From NCBI RefSeq assembly GCF_910592395.1, contig NC_088316.1:6884001-6948000 (forward strand): a stretch of DNA of 64,000 nt, read 5' to 3'. Each line of letters begins with the position of its first letter. Position 1 is the first letter of the stretch. The stretch comes from Lineus longissimus. Taxonomy: Eukaryota; Nemertea; Pilidiophora; Heteronemertea; Lineidae. Positions 24,063-33,708 of this stretch are shown piece by piece. The notes under the pieces were generated by a model, which was given only the letters and a program-made list of their open reading frames with translations, ran no database searches and was not told where the DNA came from. The position numbers were made by a program, and so were the translations under genes.

Positions 24063-26940
24063 TTACACATACACAAGATAATTAATTGTGTAGCCGCTGT
24101 GGGTCAGAACACTCTGATTTTCCCATGGGGATGATTGTACGGGAAGATGGTTGTCGTCAAGCAGCCACCACCCAGTATTACCAACTGTGTCATTCAAGAA
24201 ACATTACCAATGGCCAGCATCTACCCTGTCACCTCTGTGACATATAATCACTTTTGCGATTTTTTGGTTGAAGACAGGTGATGGCAATATGTTCATCAGA
24301 TTCTTTCTATTGCTCAAGAGGTCAGTGTGCCTGTTGATGCCTAAGATAGTAAGGTCACCCTCAACGCAAATCTGTAGGCCATTGCCCCGTTTACCACAAA
24401 TGCGGTTGCGAACTGGATGTTCACATAATAGCGGTACTACATCTAATTGGGCAAAGTGATTGTTGTACATTTTCTCAATGGTAGCATCGGCAGCAACTTC
24501 AGGCAATGTCAAATGTAGAATGTGACGCTGACCCCCCTCCATCCGAAGAGAACTGTGTCCTGCTGGACAGTCAAACTGACATGGCCATGACGTAAACAGT
24601 CCTTCCTTGAAGTGGAGATGATCCAGAATAAACATCAAGAATTCACCAGCATCCTCATACTGGGAGACGGTAAACACAGGTCTGTACAAACTCGCGTTCA
24701 TGGCATTGACAAGTGGGATAACAGAGAAGGGAGATTCCTTTGGCATGTTATTACACATTGTCTGGAAAACATTGTCCAAGTTTCTAGACACAAGATGCCG
24801 CTGTGAGTGTCTTTGAATATTCAAATGTTTCAAAGCTTGTAAGGCTGCTATACAGTAACAGGTGTTGCCATCATTTGTAAGTCCACAAAATGGGGAATTG
24901 TGTGTTCTTCCTATATGTACACTTCTTTGGTATGGTTCGTAGCGTCTTGCATGTCTTTCTTGGTTAGACTTCCGTGGCCTCGGTTGCTGCTGGCTAGAAA
25001 TCTGTGGCTCAGCTTGTTGTTCGCTAGAATTCTGTGGCTCAGCTTGTTGATGGGTAGAATTCTGTGGCTCAGCTTGTTGTTCACTAGAATTCTGTGGCTC
25101 AGCTTGTTGATGGGTAGAACTCTGTGGCTCAGCTTGTTGTTCGCTAGAATTCTGTGGCTCAGCTTGTTGATGGGTAGAATTCTGTGGCTCAGCTTGTTGA
25201 TGGGTAGAACTCTGTGGCTCAGCTTGTTGTTCGCTAGAATTCTGTGGCTCAGCTTGTTGTGAATTCTGTTGCCTCGGCTGCTGATGGCTGGAGTGAAAAG
25301 TGTCTGGGCATATGACTGTTGGCTGTAAACAAAGTGGAAGCTTTGGATCGAGAAGGTGTGACTGCCGAATGACTGAATGCTCATATCTGTCTGCCAGAGT
25401 GAGGACAAGGAGTGCAAGAACGTGTGCATCCGACACTGCTATCCGTGAGCCAATATCTGGCGCTACTGTTGACCGTGATCCACACTTCCATCCACAAAGT
25501 GACAATAATGGTCCCCTGAACCCCAGGTAGTTATCATTATCAGCCACATCACCAAAAACCAGTAAAGGTCTCTTGAAGTTTCCTGTAGCTCGGTTGGACC
25601 GGTTTGCTGATGGCAGCTTCATCGTCACCACTTTGAGTCCTGTGTGTGGCCAAGGAAAATACTTTGCTGGATTCCAGTTGGCAGGTTGCTGCTGAAAAAT
25701 CCTGTAGTATATCTGCGAGGTTTGTGGTGGTTCTGCCATGGCATTCCAGTAATCACTAATGCCAGTAAAACCTGATGCTACAGATGTCACATCCACTTGA
25801 CGCAAGTGTTTGATATATCCAAGAGCCCGTTTGTACAGATATGGACCAAGGCACACGTCCAAAAATACATTCTCTTACTTGGTGGGACTGTAGGAAGACC
25901 TAACTGTGTTCTTAATCGCCCAACATCAGAAATTGCAACATGTTGCCATGACTGGCTTCTAGCGTTTGGAAACTTAAGTATCACACTAAAGTCCATGTCT
26001 TTGTCAAACAGGAAATTGTCCTTGTTGAGGCGTAATATTAACAACTGGGCTAGTCGTCTTTGTTCAACATCTGTGGTGAAGTTCGTCACAAACTTGGCAT
26101 GAAACTGGTTATACATGTTGACACTTGCCTGCCATATCAGCAATATCCTTGGAACATTTCTCATATCTTCTGGAATGCCATATCTATTGCAAAAACTTTC
26201 CTCCAGTGGTTGCATGAACTGATAAGGGATCATGTCTAAAATCTTCTCACATTTCATTGCTCCATGGAACAACTCGATGGCATAGCGCAACTTTCCAACC
26301 ACAGCTCTACTGTTTTTTGTCAGTATTTCATTCCCAGGGGAAGGCACCATTATGATTTTCCCATTCTGCACCTGAAGTATCGGATCATCCCCGCTGGATG
26401 GCCAAATTAAGCGACATCCATTTCCCTCACACCATACTCTGAGGTCGGTTACATTTGGAGAATTGAGGTTGTGCAGCTGGAAAACATAGTCTTTATCAGC
26501 TGCCAGTACAAGGAAATGTTTTTCACTGCCCTTCAGTAGTCTGGTTATTCCACCTGAATTTGCTTCTCTGTGGATTTCAAGTCCTAGAAGTTGACCATCA
26601 CCACATCTGGGTGATGCAGAAGCAGCTGGAGGGAAAGTAGACACAACATAGCCACTTGTGTCCACTAATGTCTTTGCTGTGATGAAATGCCCTCCTTTTT
26701 TTGAGTAATACATATCCTTCTGATACTCAAAATCCAATGAATTTTGCACCTTCAGTTTTTTGGAATCTACTGAGATGCCAACAGGCTTTCTACCCAACCC
26801 AGATGGATCCGCAAAACAACCCAACAGCTCTTTATGATATGGAGAATCATGCCTCCCTATTGCCTCGAAGAAGTTCTGCTTCTCTTCCTCTGTGGTCCTG
26901 GAGCTCCAAAACAGATATGGAATGTGAAGGCTCTTAAATA
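24063..26940 (-). pseudogene. DDE_4-like transposase continuing into a ubiquitin-specific protease (USP)
   Basis: Reading leftward from 26940, the first part (to about 25862) shows a DDE_4/Harbinger-like order: GISVDSKKLKVQN (first Asp), AADKDYVF (second), RYAIELFHGAMK (Glu). A frame change at about 25862-25875 leads into FLDVCLGPYLYKRALGYIKHL, then a Gln-rich linker of about ten 30-bp repeats (QQAEPQNSS type). Next is a USP domain: Cys box GLTNDGNTCYCIAALQAL, QYEDAGEFLMFIL, a zinc-ribbon-like C-x4-H...C pair, and the His box VDAGHW. A TAA at 24204-24206 falls right after GHW. The same frame continues CFLNDTVGNTGWWLLDDN to 24063, which is the expected end of a USP fold. So there is one frameshift and one nonsense codon. 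The 5' end is cut by a LINE tail at 26937. Deubiquitinating activity is inferred from family. Confidence 0.72.
24985..25265. repeat. 30-bp coding minisatellite in the protease linker
   Basis: GGCTCAGCTTGTTGATGGGT and GGCTCAGCTTGTTCGCTAGA units alternate about nine to ten times. Because the unit is 30 bp, several frames on both strands stay open. Only the minus-strand Gln/Glu/Ser frame joins the protease. Confidence 0.9.
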
Positions 26941-27560
26941 ATAATAATAATAATAATAATAGTCTCTTTTATAGCGCTATTCCATGGACAGAGTCCTTGC
27001 TCACAGCGCTCCCTCTCCAAAAGCTCGCACAAACAGCCAGGTCTTTATCGCTCCCTTGAATTTTTCAGTGTCCACAGTGTCCCGAATGTGGCATGGAAGA
27101 GTATTCCATAGACGCGGTCCATAACACTTGAAACTACGATCCCCAAAAGAAGTCTTGGTTCTAGGAACCACCAGCTCCGAGAAAGCACCTGATCGGGTTG
27201 TGCGGGGAGCAGGTTTCCCAGAAACAAGGTCTCTCAGATACTGGGGAGCTGCACCCTGCACGCACTTGTGCACCTGAAGCAACACCTTAAAGTCAATCCT
27301 TTCTGCCACAGGCAGCCAGTGAAGCTTGATCAGAGTGGGTGTTATGTGATCAAACTTCCTGACTCTGCAAACGATGCGAGCAGCAGTATTTTGAACACGC
27401 TGTAATGGAGCAAGTGTCTTCTTCGGTAAACCAGCAAGTAATCCATTGTTGCAGTCAAGCCGAGAGGACACGAAGGCATGAACCAGACGTTCCCGGCTAT
27501 CCTGGTCAAGGTATCTACTAACACGGCCAATACTATACAAACTGGCATATGCAGCGTTGC
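26937..27560 (-). mobile_element. 5'-truncated CR1/L2-like LINE with (AAT)n tail
   Basis: The minus-strand frame 27540-27001 encodes a LINE ORF2 C-terminus: LVHAFVSSRLDCNNGLLAGLP, LQRVQNTAARIV, LIKLHWLPVAERIDFKVLL, and YGPRLWNTLP near the end. After the stop comes a short 3' UTR (TAGCGCTATAAAAGAGAC) and eight ATT/AAT units at 26937-26962. Reverse transcriptase and endonuclease domains are absent, as expected of an abortive target-primed insertion. The tail abuts coding sequence of the transposase-USP gene, so this insertion or an associated deletion removed that gene's 5' end. Confidence 0.85.
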
Positions 27561-27569
27561 ATATCTTCT

Positions 27570-28650
27570 TTACATGTGCTTGTAGCTATACCACAAACTT
27601 CGCTATGACGTCGGATCGCGATGTACAGCGCGATACATTACGCGCGACGCAACAAAATACGTCTCAAAATTTCATTCAATATAGCGATCTATTTTTGGGA
27701 TTACCAGGAAATAATACGTCACAATACTCTAGAATTTTACAACCAATCAGATGAGGTATTCCGCGCCATCCCATAATTTCAAATTTTCCAAATGCATAAA
27801 TTATTACCAGAGATATGATCGTCAGCTTGTTAAAGTCGCGATTTTTTCCCAAAATTGTGATGCGGACTTGAAATAAACCTATCGGTAAGTTTAATAAGAT
27901 GTCTAAGATCATAAATATCAACCTTAGGTAAAGTTTTTTAGTCATCTTCATACATGATCCGGCCGTTGAAGTTGCCTATGTCAGCGCCCCGAGAAGAAAT
28001 GAAAAATGTACACACGAGGAAATGAGACGGGCGATACCATTGTGAGCGACGGCCCGATGACGTGACGTCACGTGACCATTTCCGCGTCTCTGATAGGTTC
28101 ACTCCGTTGGGCGATGCTATTATAATTCCTGACAAGGGGGTTGAGACGACTTTTTATAAATAAACAAACAAAAGGCAGTCAGTTTTCTTGAAACTTGTTA
28201 TTTCATGGCAATTTCTTGGCATTTTAACGCTGAAACAAAATATAATGAGGAATACTTCATATGGAATGCAAAGATTTAGTGTTGAGTGTGCAAAATCTTG
28301 CTGTTTTCATTCATTCTTGTCCCTTCTTGTCAATGTAATGGGCTAATTTAATTGATCAATTATAGATGCTAATTGGTTGTTAAAGGGGGACTATAGGCGA
28401 TGCTAATTGGTTGTTAAAGGGGGACTATAGGCAAGAGCTGGGGGTCAAATTGGTGGTCTTCTTGTGACTAATGTGCACAGTTACAGTTGATTAGAGGACT
28501 GTGTCATCTTTTATTTAGCAATAAATATTATTCCTGGGGCAAGCGTTAACATTTTTGATATAGGCCTACTGTGAGATAGGAGAAACCCCTATGTTTAGAT
28601 ATGTATTCTACTTTGAGATACTGTTGACCCATCAATGATTGATTTTGATT
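27570..28650. other. Non-coding 5' flank of B2
   Basis: It includes a direct duplication of GCTAATTGGTTGTTAAAGGG followed by GGACTATAGGC (about 28370-28435). An acceptor-like TTTTGATTTCAG at 28643-28654 precedes the B2 ATG, suggesting an upstream non-coding exon. No terminal repeat of B2 could be paired. Confidence 0.5.
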
Positions 28651-28668
28651 TCAGACTCCTAAACTAAC

Positions 28669-31600
28669 ATGGTGAAGAAGAAGGGAAAGAAGCCAAAGAC
28701 TACTGGACTTGGCCAGTTTGCCACACTGGTGAACATCACTGAGGATTCACTGGTCAACAATGAGTTGCAGTCTCCTGACATTGTTTTCAATGGACTTATT
28801 TTCGACATCTTCCGTTTTGTTAAAAGTAAGGAATGCCATAACAGCCCGATTCAACTCGAGGTGTGGACTAGTTGGATCAGGACGGTAGCAGGGATATCAG
28901 AGACCGTCTCTTCTGCTGAAATTGAAACTTGCATTTGTCAACTGAGGAAAAAACGTGATGAACTGAATGTACTGCGTAAGGACAAAGAAAAGCTAGACCT
29001 TGATAACTCAGTGTTTGTTTTTCAAGTTAGTGCTTCGGATGAACTTGAGGGCGAGTCTCTTGAAATACCAAAACATTCCAATCTCCTAAGTCATGAAATT
29101 GAAAAGAAGGAAAAACATTTGGGCCATTTGAAAAGAGCTTGTTTGTCAGTGAAAGAAGGTATTGATGCTGAAAAGATCAAATATAAACCTCGAAATGTAC
29201 GTGAAAGAGAACAAAGAAAAGATGATAAGATTGATGAGCTTGAGGAGTCTTTACACATGGTTGAGACTGCCGCAGATATCGAAGTCGAGGAACTTAGGAG
29301 TCAAGTCAAGGAACTAAAGTGTCAGTTAGAAACTGTTCAGCAGGAGAAGAAGACATTGGTTGCCAATATTAAGGAATTGGAGGAAGATGTCAGAAAAGAG
29401 AAGAGGAACAAAAGCTATTTTAAGCGCCGGGTTGAAACAGATAAGGAATCATCGATTGCAGAAATACAAAAACTGTCTGATGAAGTTGCTTTTCTCAATA
29501 GTCGGATAGCACTGGAAGTGGGTTCAAGTAGGCCAACAACTAAGTCATGCGATGGTGTTTTCTCAGTTGGAATGCGCAGGTGTGTGTTGGAGATGATTTC
29601 ATTGGAAGTACCCACCAGTAACATTGCACCAGTGATTGCCTCAGTAGGAGAGTACATTTTCAATCATAAATTTGATGAAGCAGATTTGCCGAAGAGACAA
29701 AGTGTGTTGAATATCACAGATGAGGGACAGTTTTTGATAAAGAAAATGTACAGCCAACAAATTCAGGATACAGAAAACATTGGACTTCACAAGGATGGCA
29801 CCTCCCGTCAAAAAAAGCAAATTCTATGTAACACTTTTACCACAAGTGACAAGAAAACCCATCCATTAGGATATCGACATGTATCAGATGAGACTGCTAA
29901 TACCATAACATCAGTAGCCAAAGTTGAACTGGGTGAAGTAGCCAACTGTGGAGGATCTCTTGTAGATGATGTTGTTCGAAAATTGTCATACCAAATGACT
30001 GATCGCGCTGCAAATGAGAAACTTTCAAATGCACAAATTGCAGCCTGGAAAGCAGATCTTCTTGGACAAGCAACCAATGGTGATGACCGTCAAATTGTCC
30101 ATTCGTTTCACTGCATGGTGCATGTCCTGCTTGGCTTCCATTCCTACGGCACCAAAAATCTACTGGCTGAACAGAATGAACTAGAAGCAAATGGGGAGAA
30201 ACTTGGACGTGATGCCGAGATGAACTTTAGGAAAGAACTCGTTGGATCAAGATGTGTACGCATGGCCTCAGAAATTCTTGGTCCCCTACCAGATGAGAGA
30301 AATGGACAAAGGGAGCGTTGGCTTGCATATTGCCGTTCAAATGATGTCAAGTCTCTCATTGGTACCTACAAGGACAACAGATTCAACTGTCTATTTGAGA
30401 CTGCCACACAAGTTCTTCATCATAGGGATCACATCATCAACTTCATATCTAATCTTGACACAAGCAACACCAAGGTGACGTCAATCATGTATGATCTCAA
30501 GGACACCAGAGTTACATCAATGGTGCAGAGTCTAGCTGTATGTTATTTTAAAATCACTGGACCGTACTGGGACATCATGACGTGTGGGGATTTCAACTAT
30601 CTGGATCTACACATTTCAATCAAGCGGTTGTATGCAGCAATCGACAAGTGGGCCGAAGATCCAATGTCCATACTTGAGAGAGACGATGATGTGATCTTTG
30701 CTGACTTCCCGACGAACAGAACTTCTCTATTGTACCTCACTGCCACTGAAGAGCCTCTAGACCCTGAGTTTTTCAAAGTTTGCACCAAGGCTGTCCTCCG
30801 TGGAATGAAAACATGTTGTGACAATCAACTCGCTGACTTTCTGACGGGAAAATACTCAATTGAACCATCTCCGCAGGCTGCCGCGTCAGTCGCTGGTGCT
30901 CCACTTCACAACATCTCATGCGAACGAGACTTTGGTACCCTAGACGCCAGTCAGAATCGTCGCCGCAATGCGAGCCTCCACTACCATACAACGATCCTGC
31001 TCCTGAAAAGTAACAGAAAAGACTTTCAGCTTTGGTTAAATGCGATGTCAAGCAAGGATCTTGAGGATCTCTTCAAGCTTTCTAGAGGTGCTGGCCGAGA
31101 TCTTCGACGTGAACACCAAAAGTTTGAAAAGAAAACGGAGCAGGCAATGCAAGACAAGGTGGCACTGGAGGCCGAAAGGAAAAGGAAAAGACTGGAGAGG
31201 AAACTCAACAAAGCTAACGGTGTAACAGTACCGCCCAAGGCCAAAAGAACCCGCAAATCTACCCCCCAGATAGAGTCTGAGAGTGAAGAAAGTTCTCCTG
31301 ATGTCAGTGAAGGCGAGTCCTCGAGTGAAGATGATCATCCTTCCCTCCCTGATGGCGCAGTTATCGCGGTTAATGATTGGGTAGCTGTCGCCTATGAGAA
31401 TGGATGGTACCCAGGTAAGTAGTGTCTAATACTAATAGTGTTTACGTTTAAACTTATTTCATTTTCAGGTGAAGAGGGAAAGTGGTATGACTCAATACGA
31501 TACATGCAAACATATACAAATTCTCATCATCCTATTTCAGGTTTCATATCCAGTCTACTAGATGATGATCAAGTGAGCATTGACTTCATGGAGCCTACGT

Positions 31601-31957
31601 CACTTCTCGGCCAGTTCAAGAAACCATCTCCTCCAGTGGTTGACCCTGTGGAACGCGAGTTCATCTTTGCTGGACCTATCAGCCCACCTGTACCAACAAG
31701 TGGAGGACGTCGCTATCAGTTGCCTGATACAGTGGCCGTTGTAAAAATGTATGAAGATTATGCGAAGGAGTGAGTTTCTAGTTCTTCTCAGAATGATAAA
31801 TTTGTTATGATTGTGAATAAGTCCTAATTGTAAAGCAAAGTTGAAGTACTGTATCTCATCCTTAAGTCTGTTGTGTCTTTAAAAAAGATTTGATTGTAAA
31901 TTAGTATATAGGATTGTTATCTATGTCAATTTCTATTTGCAGGGCTGGATGGAATTA
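28669..31957 (+). CDS. Family B transposase, copy B2, apparently intact, spliced
   Basis: Exon 1 is 28669-31414 (donor CCAG/GTAAGT). Exon 2 begins at 31469 or 31541 (two acceptors 72 bp apart, same phase) and ends at 31769 (donor GTGAGT), or reads on to a stop at 31771. Exon 3 is 31943-31957. About 1000 residues. It starts MVKKKGKKPK, with an N-terminal helical domain (about 30-100) and coiled coils (about 95-290). The core has LHKDGTS (Asp about 374), MTDRAANEKLS (Asp about 445), FHCMVH (CxxH about 481) and SCERDFGTLD (acidic site about 751). A basic KRKRLERKL tail, an acidic Ser/Glu linker and a C-terminal barrel (DWVAVAYENGWYPG, VSIDFMEP) follow. The D-D-CxxH-E order is that of hAT/P/Kolobok-type RNase H-like transposases. 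No stop or frameshift is visible. Terminal repeats were not found. Confidence 0.78.
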
Positions 31958-31979
31958 AGACGAAAACTGCCATGATGCT

Positions 31980-32770
31980 GGAATTGACAGATTATCAGAA
32001 TGTTTTACCGGAGGCGGAGATCGTGATATTTGATTAGATAGTGACGAGTTGGAATTCCACATCATTCACCCTGGACTTGATATGGCTGCCTTAGAATGAT
32101 GAATTTGCTTTACCACTTAGGTTTTGAAGTCTGTAAACATTGAATTTGTGTAGGACTCTTTACAAGCTACCTTTTTGACATATTACAAGGCATAGTGCCT
32201 AATATATTGAATTGGCTCGTAAATCCAAGATGGCCGCCGTCAATAATTCAAGATGGCCGCCATTCGCACCAATCTGTATCAGTTTTATCACAGTATTTTG
32301 TTATTCTGTATTGTATAACACATGTGAGGCATCTGAAAAGGTTTTAAATGCATTTCTTCGTTGTTTATTTGAGTAATGAAATGATTTGACTTGTTCGGTT
32401 TCCATGGTTACCTCCTAATTAGCATATTTGGGTGCTTAATATGCGACGTCGGCCATTTTGTTTTATTGCCATCAGATTCGGCATGTATCAAAACCTCTAT
32501 CTGTGCATTTTCATAACCATGCCTTGATTATAATGCATTTTATGAGTGGTTTACCTATATGTTTGCCCTAAAAAAGGCCTAAAATAGGGGTAAAAGGACG
32601 TGTGACATAACCCCTTATGTATTGTGCTTTGTATTGTATTCAATGTCCAACAAAGTCCGCGGTTTCAAACACAAAAACTGTCGTTAATCATTCATTTCTT
32701 AATCGATTTCCAAAATTTAAAGTGATTTTTCATCCTTAAAGACACCCCTCTCTGATGACCTAACCTGTAA
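31980..32770. other. Non-coding 3' flank of B2
   Basis: It includes the AAGATGGCCGCC words (32228-32270) shared with 1725-2110. No gene is seen. The boundary between B2 and the LINE 3' breakpoint (about 32815) lies here. Confidence 0.5.
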
Positions 32771-32959
32771 TGCAGTCAGGAGAGGTTTAAATTTTCATGT
32801 GGTATAGCTAGTGCTTGCATTGTCATGCCCTGGTCCAGAAGAACGCCTAGATCCCGGACACAGTCAGACTTTGGTACTGATACTCCATCAACTGATATTC
32901 CGGCAATAGATCCAGTTCTGCGCGATGAAACAATGTTAAGGGCGATTTTCAGCAAAGTG

Positions 32960-33360
32960 TACCGGTAACATAAAAGACACTTTTCAGAAATCAAACCTAT
33001 TTTTTCCTGATAATTTGGCCTGATTTTGCTTATTTAGTGAATTTCTAAGAACACTAAATAAGTTGCAAAGCAAGAACAATTCTTAATTACAAGAAAATGC
33101 ATTTTTAAATTTCATGTGTTGTCTTTTTTGTTACCGAAGTAACAGGAAAGACATGTCTTTGTTGTTACCATGATTTTTTGGTCGAAATGCTTAAAATAGT
33201 TAAAACTGAAATAATAACTTTTCTATCTATTTCAGAAACATTGCTTCTGATAAACTGCACTTTGTTTCAGGAACAGATATTGAATTGTTAAAGGGGAAAT
33301 GCGTTATGTCTGTCGAGTAACAAAAAAGACATATTATGGTAACAAGAAGGACAAACTATG
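32960..33360. repeat. A2 left subterminal motif array
   Basis: GGTAACATAAAAGACAC (32973), GTCTTTTTTGTTACC (33121), AGTAACAGGAAAGACATG (33139), GTCTTTGTTGTTACC (33156), GTAACAAAAAAGACATA (33318) and GGTAACAAGAAGGACAA (33338). Consensus GTAACAAAAAAGACA, placed as AACGGTAAAGAC is placed in A1. Confidence 0.82.
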
Positions 33361-33369
33361 ACAATGACG

Positions 33370-33700
33370 TTTTAATAAATTTTTATTTAACAAGTTTTAA
33401 AATATTTTCAACTTCCAAAGTTCACATAACAATTAACAATAGAAAAAAACCCTTTTAAAAAATAAAACAAGTTCTTCAATGAACCAAACAAAACCAAATA
33501 ACAGTTAAAACTATTTTTATCAACAGGTTAAAAAAAATTGCCTCTTCTCTCTGTCACACGTCTGACCAGTTTTAGAGCAATATCAGTGTATAGTAAAAAG
33601 GAACAAGAACTATACTAAGCATGAACAGTATAAAAGACTAAACATGTTCAGAAAAACTTGGAAACTACTCTACATCAATGCAATGATCGTACGACACCTC
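33370..33700. other. A2 3' non-coding interior
   Basis: AT-rich sequence between the subterminal array and the transposase stop. No gene is seen. Confidence 0.5.
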
Positions 33701-33708
33701 AGGCTCAG

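Noticed and set aside
24900-25262. + strand 120-residue LWLSLLFARI-type membrane-like protein
   Set aside because: Shadow of the 30-bp coding minisatellite; the minus-strand frame joins real domains.
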